A stretch of 64,000 nt of DNA from assembly GCA_963920765.1 (NCBI GenBank), contig OY987248.1, positions 12,682,539 to 12,746,538 on the forward strand, written 5' to 3'. Both the position numbers and the translations under genes were made by a program. The notes beneath the pieces are model-generated. The model saw only the letters and a list, made by a program, of their open reading frames with translations, did not search any database and had not been told where the DNA came from. Positions 46,402 through 56,785 of the stretch are shown in pieces (positions within the stretch are counted from its first letter, which is position 1; each line of letters starts with the position of its first letter). This DNA is from Ulota crispa. Lineage: Eukaryota > Streptophyta > Bryopsida > Orthotrichales > Orthotrichaceae.

Positions 46402-49400
46402 ATGGCTGCTTTATCTTGTACGAGGTTGTCGGTGGCTGCCTCTTTATCTGTCGACTCCACGAGCACTTACCCGGCGAGCAATGGCGTGAGCAGGGCTGCA
46501 GCAGCAGCAGCAATGGAGCCCGCCTGTGTTGTTGTTGGATGTAGCACGCAAACTCCCAGCCGCGTCTCAATTGCTGCACCTCGAAACTCGTTATCACGGA
46601 GCAGGGTTTCTAGATTGAACAATGGCAGTTCTTCCATCAAGATTACCAGCTTCCAAAACGAGGACCTTCAAAGTCGACGACGTCTTGAGATCGTGCAACA
46701 GGCTGCTGCGTCGCCGGCGCTGCGATTTGCCGAGCGGGGCAGTTCGTTGAAGAATTTGGAGACCGGCGCCGTTCTCGACATGTCTGGTACTAATTTTCTT
46801 CCCCTTTTTGTTGCTATAGCTTGAAAACTTGGTTATGGTAGCAGACATGGCGCTTTTTGATACAAAGTGGTGTTCAGCGTTCTTTAAACTGGCTAACGTT
46901 CGCAGGGTTGCTAACAAAATTTTCATGCAGCTAATAAACTTTCCAGTGTTAAATTTGAAAATCTTAGCATTTTAGCAGTGTTTATAGGCACTTGTGCTAA
47001 AAGTGAAAATAAATTTTGGGATCACAATTGGTGTTTGGAAGTACAATTTTTTGTTTGGATTATGAATAGGGATTTGCTAAAGCCACACCCAAAATTGCTA
47101 GCGCCACACCCTTGTGAGCATGTAATTTGAGAATTTAATGTTATTTTTTATTTATTCAAGTGGTCCATCATTCATTCAATCACTATATTACCACCTCCTT
47201 TGAAAGAATAGAAGAACAAGTATAAATTTCTCGTTGAAATTTTATTGTACCATTGCTATTTTTTAATGTATTTATTGCTTTAAGTAATTCAAAAGTCTTA
47301 TATTTTCAATTTCAAATTTAAAGAACCTCCAATTTTTTTGAATATAGTCTTAGAATGATAATGGTGAAACAAATCCTTAGATCCAAATCACAAAAATCAA
47401 CATTAAATTCTCACATTTCATGCTCAAAGCACACCTTAGGGTGTGGTGGCGTTAGCAACTTTGGGATTGGCTTTAGCAATTCCCTTTTGAATATTGTAAA
47501 ATTTGGAAACATGGTGTAGATGAGTTTTTAACCTTAGGGGTTGATGAATGAATGCAGAATTGATTACTTCTGGACGAACGATGAATGGAGGCATTTTGAC
47601 CTTGCCAGTACCAGAAAAAGCTGAAGGGAAGGTGAAACTGACTTTGGCGGATATAGTGGCTCCTGTTTCCAACGATTTGCTTCTCTTGAATGATAACTTG
47701 CAGAAGGTTAGTAATGCCTCCATTTTGCTTTAGAGATTTAAGGCTTTGAATTTGGTACTTGAGTTAAAGTTGTGGAGATCAAAATTTCCTATGAATTGTT
47801 AGTGTTTTTATGGGAGATGTGCTGATAAGGAATGGTGGAATTTGCAGATAGTGGGTGCTGACAATCCCATGCTCATGGCAGCAGCCAAGCAAATATTTAG
47901 TGCTGGTGGCAAACGAATGCGGCCTGCTTTGGTCTTTCTCGTCTCCAGAGCAACCTGCCAGCTTTCTAACCTACAGTACGATTCTCACATTTTCTATAAT
48001 TTTTAAAACATTCATTTTCTTCTTCTCAGTTCATTTTATTCGGTGCAATTTGTTAAGAACAAGTAAGGCTATGTTTGAAAAAATGCACTAATAACTGTCA
48101 TACTTATTTATCAACCAGAGAGCTGCGACCACAGCATAGACGACTTGCCGAAATCACCGAAATGATTCACACCGCCAGTTTGATCCACGACGATGTTTTA
48201 GACGAGAGCGACACAAGGCGAGGTTTGCAATTTCATAATTTTTACCGCCAAACTTGAAACATTTGAGTCTATTTCTTGAAGGTAGAATTTGCTTGACGGT
48301 GATCACGTTCAACCCTAGATTTTGGGTGAACATTATTGGACGAACAAAAGCTTCTTCTTCAAAGTGTTCATAATATTGCTGTGGAAGTTCTTGTCGTTAA
48401 AATTTAAAAATTGTTTCCTGTCTCGTCACAGGGAAAGCAACTGTTCACCAAACATACGGGACACGTGTTGCTGTACTGGCTGGTGACTTCATGTTTGCGC
48501 AATCCTCGTGGTATTTGGCCAACCTCGACAACTTGGAAGTCATCAAACTTATCAGTCAGGTAAGCAGGCAGGCAGGCAGGCAGGCATGCAGAATCTCCTC
48601 CATGCTTCTTTTAATTGCGAATCTCATATCTACACTCTTGCTGAATTTAGGTCAAGCTAAAAACCCTTTTTGCTGAATCTTAAATCTAAATGTTTCATCC
48701 CCTTTTCCCTTGTGTTCTTGGAGAGAGATTTTGATGAAAGTACCTTTTAGCAGGGTCCGTCTTTTTTAAAGGTCGGAACTAGTTAGTAACAAGGGAAAAT
48801 TTCATGGATACCCCTGAAGTTTGCAATATTTGCATAGACACCTCTGCTTTTCCAGAAATTACACAAATACCCTTGGACCAAGAAACCTAGTCATTTATTT
48901 GTTGTGCTAGTACTTTTTTCATGACCAATGTTGAAAAAAGGAACGTAATGAAAAGAAAAAAGAAGCTATGTTCGCACAAAGGAAAAAGGGAAATGGCATG
49001 TACAACAAAACAAATGCCTGAAAATTATAATCCAAGGGTATTTGTGCAATTTCTGAAAAAGCAGGGCTATCTATGCAAATATTGCAAACTTCAGGGATAT
49101 TCATGAAAATTTTCTTTAGTAATAAATGCACCGTCTAGCCTTTTTAAGAAACAACGATCATCGTGTCGGTATCAGCGACTGTGGTCCGACTGTGGTCCTG
49201 AGCGTCTGACAGCGTTCTTTAAACTGGCTAAATTTCGCAGGGTTGCTAACAAAATTTTCATGGGCAGCTTAAAAGAATGTAAACTTTCAAGTGTTAAATT
49301 TGAAAATTTTAGCTTTTTAGCAGTGTTTATAGCCACTTGTGCTAAAAGTAAAAATCATTTTTGGGATCGCAGTGACACTCCTGATATTCGTAGTCCTCGC

Positions 49401-49956
49401 TTGGCAGGTGATTAGAGACTTCGCAAGTGGCGAAATCAAGCAAGCACAGAACTTGTTCGACACGGAGGTGACGATGCAAGATTATCTAGACAAGAGTTAT
49501 TACAAGACCGCCTCGTTGATTGCATCCAGTACGAAGTCAGCCGCCATTTTCAGTGACTGCAGTCCGAGTATATCGAAACAAATGTTTGATTATGGCATGT
49601 ACTTAGGTCTGGCATTCCAAGTGGTGGACGACATTCTGGACTTCACTCAGACGTCGGAGCAGCTCGGGAAACCAGCTGGCAGTGATCTTTCTAAGGGGAA
49701 TTTGACTGCACCAGTGTTGTTTGCGTTGGAAAAGGAGCCTGAGCTGCGGGAGCTCATCGACGCTGAGTTCACGGAACTCGGGTCCTTGGACTCCGCCATT
49801 GCGCTTGTGCACCGCGGTGGTGGTATTGCCAGAGCTCGCCAGCTTGCCAAGCAGAATGGTGACATGGCGAAGAAGTCCCTGGAATGCTTGCCTGCTGGCG
49901 ATACCAAGCAATCACTCGAGAAGCTGGTGGACTACGTCCTGGAGCGTATCTACTAA
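46402..49956 (+). CDS. SPS: Solanesyl diphosphate synthase, plastid type
   Basis: A trans-polyprenyl diphosphate synthase that elongates with isopentenyl diphosphate to make the C45 tail of plastoquinone. Six exons: 46402-46786, 47558-47706, 47848-47975, 48119-48222, 48432-48559, 49408-49956. All introns are GT-AG and all joins keep frame; the product is 480 aa. The first ~60 residues are Ser/Ala/Arg-rich, like a transit peptide. The first Asp-rich motif is D245-DVLD-E in exon 4, preceded by HTASLIH; the small Ala at -5 fits a long-chain product. GGKRMRP in exon 3 is the diphosphate-binding motif. The second Asp-rich motif is D372-DILD in exon 6, and GSDLSKG follows. Length and motifs are as expected for plant SPS. 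Chain length and plastid location are inferred from family resemblance. Introns 1 and 5 carry transposons and a shared duplicated block. Confidence 0.92.
46875..47026 (+). repeat. Intron 1 copy of a duplicated block
   Basis: Starts CAGCGTTCTTTAAACTGGCT and ends near TTTTGGGATCAC. It matches 49210-49371 in intron 5 of the same gene with only small differences (about 155-160 bp). Confidence 0.85.
47060..47493. mobile_element. I2, GGGAATT MITE in synthase intron 1
   Basis: The element is 47069-47484, GGGATTTGCTAAAGCCACAC... to ...TTGGCTTTAGCAATTCCC. Flanks TTATGAATA and TTTTGAATA match at 8 of 9 bases. The inner motifs match I1, including TGCTCAAAGCACA near the right end. Confidence 0.78.
48556..48592. 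repeat. (GGCA)n at the splice donor of synthase intron 5
   Basis: About six GGCA units begin within the GTAAGCAGGCAGG donor sequence of intron 5. Length changes here would move repeat DNA against the donor. Confidence 0.85.
48784..49125. mobile_element. L1, foldback MITE in synthase intron 5
   Basis: The element is 48793-49116, GGGAAAATTTCATGGATACC... to ...GATATTCATGAAAATTTTCTT. Arms stay paired for about 90 bases (CTGAAGTTTGCAATATTTGC against GCAAATATTGCAAACTTCAG). Flanks TAGTAACAA and TAGTAATAA match at 8 of 9 bases. Confidence 0.75.
49210..49371 (+). repeat. Intron 5 copy of the duplicated block
   Basis: Matches 46875-47026 in intron 1, same orientation. It ends about 36 bases before exon 6, so the 3' part of intron 5 is largely made of this copy. 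Confidence 0.85.
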
Positions 49957-50166
49957 ACTCTAGTAATCTCTACTAAACTCTACTAAACTCTACTAATCTC
50001 TACTAAACTCTACTAAACTGTACTAATCTCTACTAAACTCTTCCAAACTCTACCGAGCTCTATTAATCTCTACTGAACTCTACTTGAACTCTACTGAGCT
50101 CTACTGAATTCTACTGAGCTCTACGGAACTCTACTGAACTTCTCTGAGCTCTATTGAACTCTACTT
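49957..50166. repeat. Minisatellite just after the synthase stop codon
   Basis: About 18 units of the type CTCTACTAAA / CTCTACTGAG / CTCTACTTGA, 10-12 bases each, beginning immediately after the stop codon. It probably forms part of the 3' untranslated region. Confidence 0.9.
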
Positions 50167-50966
50167 GAGGTAGTCTCTGGCGAATTTGCCGTTTGTAACA
50201 GTACTTTTTCCTCTTTTTCTTTCCATTGTAATTTTAAATTCATTGATAGGTTTATCGTTAGATCTTAGATATTAGCACTTAGTCAAACTACAGGGCGTTT
50301 TTGTTTTTATTTTGATTTTGATTTGAAATATCTTGCGGAGGCGTAAGCTTGATAGACTGGAAATTCTTTCCATTGTAGAGTAGTTTGTAAAGAGTCATGG
50401 GAGCTTTTTGGTGCCTACGGTAGCCATGTAATTTTGTTTTGGAGAGATGGAGTTGGCATCTTTCACTTCAGAAAAGAAAAGAAAAGAAATTTTGTTGATT
50501 GTGGTCTTTAATCTTTAACTCATCTTTTGATTTGAAGTTTGTGAGGATGCTTTATAAACAAGCACTTTTTGTAGAAACAAGTTGGTGTATTGGGATTAGG
50601 GTTGAAGATGAGGATTTTGGAACTTACATTTGTTTATGATGAAGTAATCATCGCTATTTTAATAAACATAGTTGCTCAAAGTGGTTTCTCTTATTGACTC
50701 GGGCAATTTCTAGATGAATTTTTGTTCCAATGGGTTTGGAACTGCAAAATATTATGTACGGTTATTTAAAATTATATGTATTAGAAGAAGAGGCTTGTAA
50801 AGGTTTTTCATTGAACTGTCTTTGGCATGCTTTTGGACTGGGCACACTTTTCAGTCTCCAGTTTGTGGAGCATAAATTGAAAGGTCAATTACAACCATCT
50901 TGTTGTAGTTAAAATGAAGTTATGATGGAATTGTGGCCACATTGTTCCCAAATACGAATTGGCTTT
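50167..50966. other. 3' flank of the synthase gene
   Basis: T-rich sequence likely contains the transcript end in its first part. No further gene; the frames at 50730-50912 and 50909-51100 are not gene-like. Confidence 0.35.
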
Positions 50967-51607
50967 TTAACCCCTAAATGCCTGCGGCACCAAATTTTGG
51001 TGTCGTCACTACTCTGAGGTCCAATAAACCTAACTAAGTTGCTATTTTTAGTAGTTTGTATTTTAGAATTATTCTTTTTGAAGTCTAGTTTTAGCATCAA
51101 AAACCTGATTTTGAAATTGATTAATTATGATTTTTCTATTCAAGATTTTGTGCAAGGGTCTTGACTTTCTATAGTGTTGAGAGCTTTTGAAAATGAGCCT
51201 CAAATACACTAGATCTTAAAGAAAAACTTACACCAGAAACTCATTTTAAAAAGTTGTAGAAGAGATTTTGAAAAGCCATAAATTGATTTGAGTTATGTAT
51301 GTTATGTCCTTTAACCTTGTATTGTTTTGGTGACCAGTGTTTTAGATTCAACATGTGAAAAGAGGATTGAAAGACTCCAAATCATTTTTGTAGTTTTAAC
51401 ACCCTCATGATCAAACATTATAATCTTTCAATCCATAAGTGATATTGTTGTGTTTTCTTTTCCTATGTGATCTCTAACATATCTAGTTTGAATTGGTACA
51501 ATTACAATTTTAAAAAATTGATACAACTTATTAAAATGTTGATTTTTTGTTCAATTAAGAGCAAATTCCTAGATGCTCAGAAAAGGTCTCAAGCATTTAG
51601 GGGTTAA
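50967..51607 (+). mobile_element. B2, 641 bp TTAA element
   Basis: TTAA plus CCCCTAAATGCCTGCGGC at the left and CAAGCATTTAGGGG plus TTAA at the right. The interior matches B1 and B3 throughout (TTCAAGATTTTGTGCAAGGG, ATGTGAAAAGAGGATTGAAA). Confidence 0.85.
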
Positions 51608-52133
51608 AGTTTATACACAAGCTTTAAATTTACAAGTTTAGAACATGATATATATACTACCTACTCAAATTCCAATTGGTTATTATGAAATGTTTTGTTG
51701 CATACATCAATCTAGTGAAAGGGAAAATACTAAATCATAATGCACCATCAAAAAAACTATGATTAATTGAAAATTTCTTCTCAATGTGCAAATAATAAGA
51801 AAAAAACAATATCCAAATCCTTTAAACAATCATTTTACTCTATCACTCTTACTTCAAAAGATAATCAAAGCTGAAAGCAACTAAGTTGTATTTTGATTTT
51901 CAACAATCTTTGTAGTTGGTTTGTGGACACTCAACTTTATCCTTTCATGTGTAGTCAATTTATGGACATCAATGTCATTCATTTGAGAATTATATCACCC
52001 TTGAATTCAAGAGATTATGCACTAAAAAATACAAGTAAATCCTCTAGTAGTTGAAAGAAACCTAGTGGAGCCTAGAATAAAACATGGGTATATATAATAC
52101 GTAATACACAAGAAGAAGAGAAGTTAACCCCTC
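51608..52133. other. Intergenic, nothing recognised
   Basis: AT-rich; no gene or element ends identified. Confidence 0.35.
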
Positions 52134-53121
52134 ATCACCTAAGGTCCAAAGAGGCCAAAAGGCATCCTTGCTTTTGAAGTGTTGTAAGTTTGAATGCCCG
52201 GTAGATTATAGAAATCTCAACCGTACAATCTTGTAGTGTGCATGTTGTAGATGATGTGGATCAAATTTGGGGTCGTTTGACCACATAGATTGGAAGATTA
52301 TAATATTTTAGTATTGCAAAAAGATGCTGAAATTTTCCTTAAAACACATTTGGAGGTGAAATTTGATATCTAAACCTACTCAAATGAAAAAAATTAAAAT
52401 ATAATGTGATTCAAACCAACATACATACACATTGGTGAAAGAAAATATCAATCAATATACTTATTTTGTTTGCAAACTTATTTTGTTTGCAAAATTATTT
52501 TGAAATGTCAAAAACTAGTGAATAAAGTAGCAAAAAATCACATCTATGGCTAAACCTCCCTCTACTAAAATGCTTTTCATTCACTCATAACTTCTTGGAT
52601 TGATATGAAATTCTAACTACAATAACTAGACTAGTATGCGCAACTTTTCCATTGACAAATATTGAAAAAAAAGTTTCTATGAAGAAGTTATAAACCACCA
52701 AAGTTCACTGTAACTCAAAAATGTGTGGATTTTGAACTATGAGTTGCTCCCAAACATTCAAGAAAATTTGGATTGACATGAAAATTTTACCACAATTTTG
52801 AGACTTTAAAGGAGAAAAAATCCAACAAAGCTCATGGAAAAAAAAACATTTGATGAAAAAGATACAAGCCCCCAAAGTTGCAACCATCACAATGCATTGT
52901 GGTGAAATCAAATTGACCTTGTGAACTTTGAATGGTTCTCACAAACTCAATATGTCTTAAATTGATTTGAAATTTTTATCGTAGGAACTAGATTAGTATG
53001 CACAACTTTACCAATAAATTTTATTAAATTTGGACAATCAATGCAAAATTTATAGCACTTCAAGTTGGAGTGATGGCCAGCTAGAGGACACAAAACGTCC
53101 CCTTAGGCAATGAGGGGTTAA
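52134..53121 (+). mobile_element. Z1, 988 bp TTAA element
   Basis: TTAA plus CCCCTCATCACCTAAGG at the left and CCTTAGGCAATGAGGGG plus TTAA at the right. Z2 at 1160-2106 is an inverted, older copy. The interior consists of loosely repeated ~180 bp blocks (ATAACTTC..., TTGATATGAAATTCTA..., ACTAGACTAGTATGC). No coding content. Confidence 0.82.
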
Positions 53122-53770
53122 GTGTAAGACACATGAAGGAATAGGGTTTTACTGATTTGCATTCTATAACATGGAGCTTGTAGTATTAATAATTTTCAAT
53201 AAAAAAAAACACTTATCAAGTTGATTTTCTAGTTCAAACCAAATATTGAAATAAGGTATTGAAATGCCAAAATTGATTTTCAAATGCTGAAATTAGTAAT
53301 AGTAGTTAAATTTGATTCTAAAAAGCAAACAATCATGTAGCTTTTGGATGCATAGTCAGGCTTATAGTTGTGAATTCAAATCAAATTTTTGTCCATCATA
53401 TTTGGGCATCCTACATGGTCACACAATTTCATGACTTTAGAAAATAAAATACAAACCCAAACTCACATTTGTTGGCTTTGGACCATAAGGGAGGATACTT
53501 TGCATCAAGAGGAACTACATTGAAGTAGTTTGAGTAAGTATTTGAAAAACAAGTGACTTTTAAGAATAAGAAAAGAAGAAGGAAACTATTGTTCAAGCCA
53601 CAATGCCAAAAGGATAGAGCCTCTTGTAGCCTAGGTGCTTGTTAAAAATTATCCAAAAGAAAATAAAAGTTATAAAATTCTTCTATTTTGTGAGAGAGGA
53701 ACATGTACACTTTACCATTTTGTCATTGACAACATTGCACACTACCTCCATACATGGCATCTCATAGTAC
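53122..53770. other. Intergenic, nothing recognised
   Basis: No gene or element ends were identified. Confidence 0.35.
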
Positions 53771-54257
53771 TTAGAGCATCTCCAACATTGCACGTCAAAT
53801 TTGACACTTCAAGATATAACATCTATTTTTGAATAAGCTTCAAAATTCTTGTTCTCTACCTTTCCACTTTAAATGTGGCCTTTGTATTTTAGTTTTGTCC
53901 CATAAATAGTTGTTTGACCATTCACCAAGGTGAATATAGTATAAAACTCACTAAACCTAGGATGAATAGTGTTTTGAAAGGCCGTTGCTTAACATCAAGG
54001 CTTTTTTTTTGGCCTCTTGGCGCTATATTCAAAGTTAATAGATTCCATTTTAACCAGCAAAATTTCATCCCTCCAAATATCCTCCTCACCCTAGAGGGCA
54101 CGTGGGGTTTTACTATAGATGAACAAGACCAAAAAAAAAAGCTTTGCTTGATGCACTAGGATGAAGTGTCATGAGAGTATTTTGAGGGACCAAGAGCACA
54201 TGTCATCCATGCTTGAAGTGTGAAGACCCTGGGAGAGCAATGCTAGAGATGCTTTTA
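53771..54257. mobile_element. P3, GAGCATCTCC MITE with TTA duplication
   Basis: The element is 53774-54254, with ends GAGCATCTCCAACATTGC and GCAATGCTAGAGATGCTT. TTA flanks both sides exactly, the PIF/Harbinger duplication. CACTTCAAG recurs inverted about 40 bases in from each end. No coding content. Confidence 0.72.
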
Positions 54258-55418
54258 CCAACACCACTTGATGCCTCAAGCCCAACATAAACCACAAAAG
54301 ACATACAAATGAGTTTGTTAACGCCTAAAATTCTTTTGTGTTTACATGTTCAAATGGTTTGAAATTGACCTCTCAATAAAATGATTAGAGGATCAAAATT
54401 TTGAATTTTTTTTAATAGTTTAATTATATGATTAAGTTTTTTACTTCCTGTCATGAATGTATATTGTATGTGCTTCCATATCCACTAACAACTAGATATC
54501 AATTGAAGATTAACGCCAAAACCCAATCACAAAAATTTCAAGACAAAGCCCTAGAGCAATGAACTTGCTTAGAGTACAAGCAAAGTAGCTTGGAGTCCAA
54601 ATTATAAACCGTTTCAAAGATACTTGGAATACAAGTAAAGTAACTTGGGACTCAAGCAATTACATTAGAGATGGCTTGAGCTTGAAGCATAGTAAAGTAG
54701 TTTAGACCTAGTTTAAATAAAGATGTGAGAAACTTGGTTCCTCACGCTCATCAACATGAGTTCAAGCCTTCTCATGTTCTAGTCTTTGATTATCAACACT
54801 AACAACTCCATTTTTGAATATTTGACTCTAGTTTTGCCATTGTTTGAGGCATCCATATTTCAATTCTAGCCTTGATCTTTGTGAGAGTTAGAAAAATCTC
54901 TTCAACTCTGTCTTGTCTTATTTTGAGAATTGCGTCTGCAACACCTATATACACCTTTTTGAAATTTCAAACTTTGTGAAAACATACTTCATTAGATTAC
55001 AACACTCCAAGTAAAATCAAAACATTTTTTGAAGCTTATATGAGGTATCAATTTTTTTTTAAGCATCCAAAATGACATTTTCCACTTTACAAATTTCTTG
55101 TGCAATTTGAGTTTCTTGTAAAGCATGAAGTTGGCTATATGCCTCACAAATTTCATGATCACCCAATATTTAAAATAAAGTGGAAAAAATTAGATGTGAC
55201 AACTCCTTTGTTGAAATTATCATTACACTAAGAAAATTTATGGAAGAGAAATTTATAGTAATAAATCTCAATTACAAAAACATATATTATAAACCTAGAA
55301 CATCATTCAAAGTACTTGCTAAAATGGGTTTTCTAATTAAAATAATAAATAAAATGGAAGTTATTACATAATCAAGGAGAATTAACTACAAATTTTGCAA
55401 ATTGACCAAGCCATTGTA
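54258..55418. other. 1.2 kb intergenic, nothing recognised
   Basis: AT-rich, with no domain-bearing frame and no paired ends. Confidence 0.35.
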
Positions 55419-55568
55419 TAAGGTAGGAACATCCATTAGGAAAAATTTGAGCCCTCTAGAGGGCCCTTATGAATCCGTGCCCAATGTGCATATAGAGAAA
55501 ATTTCAGAGGTCAGATTTGACCTCTATCATGCAGTCAGATCATATGACACAATATACAAACCAATTAA

Positions 55569-55602
<34 letters not shown>

Positions 55603-55968
55603 ATTGTTTTTTTTTTACCTCCGTTATGTAGCGGGCATGCATTCATAAAGGCCTTCTGGAGGGCTCAAAAGCGTTAGTGTCCCCGTAACCATCACCTCTG
55701 AAATTTTGGAAAATCTGTGGAAATGAATAGATGTAATTACAAGGATGTACAACATGTGAACATGAAACCTTAGTGTTGGTTATGGGTCCAATGGTATTTT
55801 GCTCTTTAAAAATTCACAACTTATTCTCACAATATCCAAAAAATATATTCAAAAGTGCAAACTCATTATTTTTTTGTTCCTAATAAGATCCTATAATTTA
55901 CTAGCTGTTTATTGATACTCATCATGTTCAAAACCCTTAAGGTGACGCTTATGGGTGCTCCTACTTTA
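55419..55968. mobile_element. D3, TA-flanked AGGTAG MITE with an inner insertion
   Basis: The element is 55421-55966, AGGTAGGAACATCCAT... to ...GCTTATGGGTGCTCCTACTT, flanked by TA. The interior is close to D2 from AGCGTTAGTGTCCCC onward. A ~230 bp insert (about 55439-55669) breaks the left end. Confidence 0.75.
55439..55669. mobile_element. Insert in D3 with TTTGAGCCCTC ends and an A31 tract
   Basis: TTTGAGCCCTCTAGAGGGCC at the left faces GGCCTTCTGGAGGGCTCAAA at the right. A run of 31 A lies at 55570-55600, followed by a T-run. D2 lacks this piece, so it is a later insertion. The exact border is uncertain by a few bases. Confidence 0.6.
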
Positions 55969-56175
55969 GTGCATTTGAAAAATTTGTACACAATGCCCTT
56001 CTTCTATTCCTTTGATTCAAAATTTAATGAGGATTTTCAAGGATGCCCAAGTTGACACCTAAAGCACATATGGTACCACATCTCACTCAAAAATCACTTA
56101 ACTCCAAGAAAATGCAAGAATTTCAATATGAGCAAGCATTTCAACATGAGCACATACACCCTTATTTTTCACAAT

Positions 56176-56327
56176 TTTACCTCAAGTATTTACACTAGAA
56201 ATTCAAATTCCAAAAAGCCCAAAGTGGGCTTTTTGATCCGTTAGGGATTTTTACCTCAAGTATTTACACTAGAAATTCAAATTCCAAAAAGTCCAAAGTG
56301 GGCTTTTTGATCCGTTAGGGATTTTTC
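56176..56327. repeat. ~76 bp tandem duplication of a Y-type element end
   Basis: Two nearly identical copies (TTTTACCTCAAGTATTTACA... to ...GATCCGTTAGGGATTTTT). Each contains AAAGCCCAAAGTGGGCTTTT or its T variant. Read inverted, CCCTAACGGATC plus AAGCCCACTTTGGGCTT resembles the Y1 left end at 23377. Confidence 0.7.
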
Positions 56328-56392
56328 CAATACACTATTTCAAAGTCAAAATTAACACCCTGCAAATGCATAATTAAATCAAGAGAATTGCT

Positions 56393-56785
56393 ATATGCAC
56401 ACCAATGTTGATATCTGCACACCCCCCTTGGGATAAGTTTTAGATTTCTACCATCAAAAAGCTGAATTTGAAAATTTTGAATTCAGATTTGGACTTAGAG
56501 ACCATGATTTAATCTAGAACCACAAAAAAAGTTGTAATTCAACAACACCTAATGAAAAAGTGTTTTTTTTTTTATAAACAAAATTAAAAGTAACATTTTT
56601 CCCTAACTAATTTTCTCATTGGATGTTGAATTGCAACTTTTTTTATGATTTTAGACTAAATCATGGTCTCTAAGTCCAAATCTGAATTCAAAATTCTCAA
56701 ATTCAACTTTTTGATGGTAGAAATCTAAAACTTATCCCAAGGGGGTGTGCATATATCAACCCCCGGTGTGCATATATCAATTCCC
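56393..56785. mobile_element. J1, long-arm foldback element
   Basis: GAGAATTGCTATATGCACAC... to ...GTGCATATATCAATTCCC. The arms pair for roughly 180 bases each (ATAAGTTTTAGATTTCTACC and its inverse), so nearly all of the 393 bp can form one hairpin. J2 is a second copy. No clear target duplication was found for this copy. Confidence 0.72.

Noticed and set aside
45675-46466. Overlapping frames upstream of the synthase
   Set aside because: They occur on both strands in GC-rich leader sequence; no domains and no consistent codon pattern.
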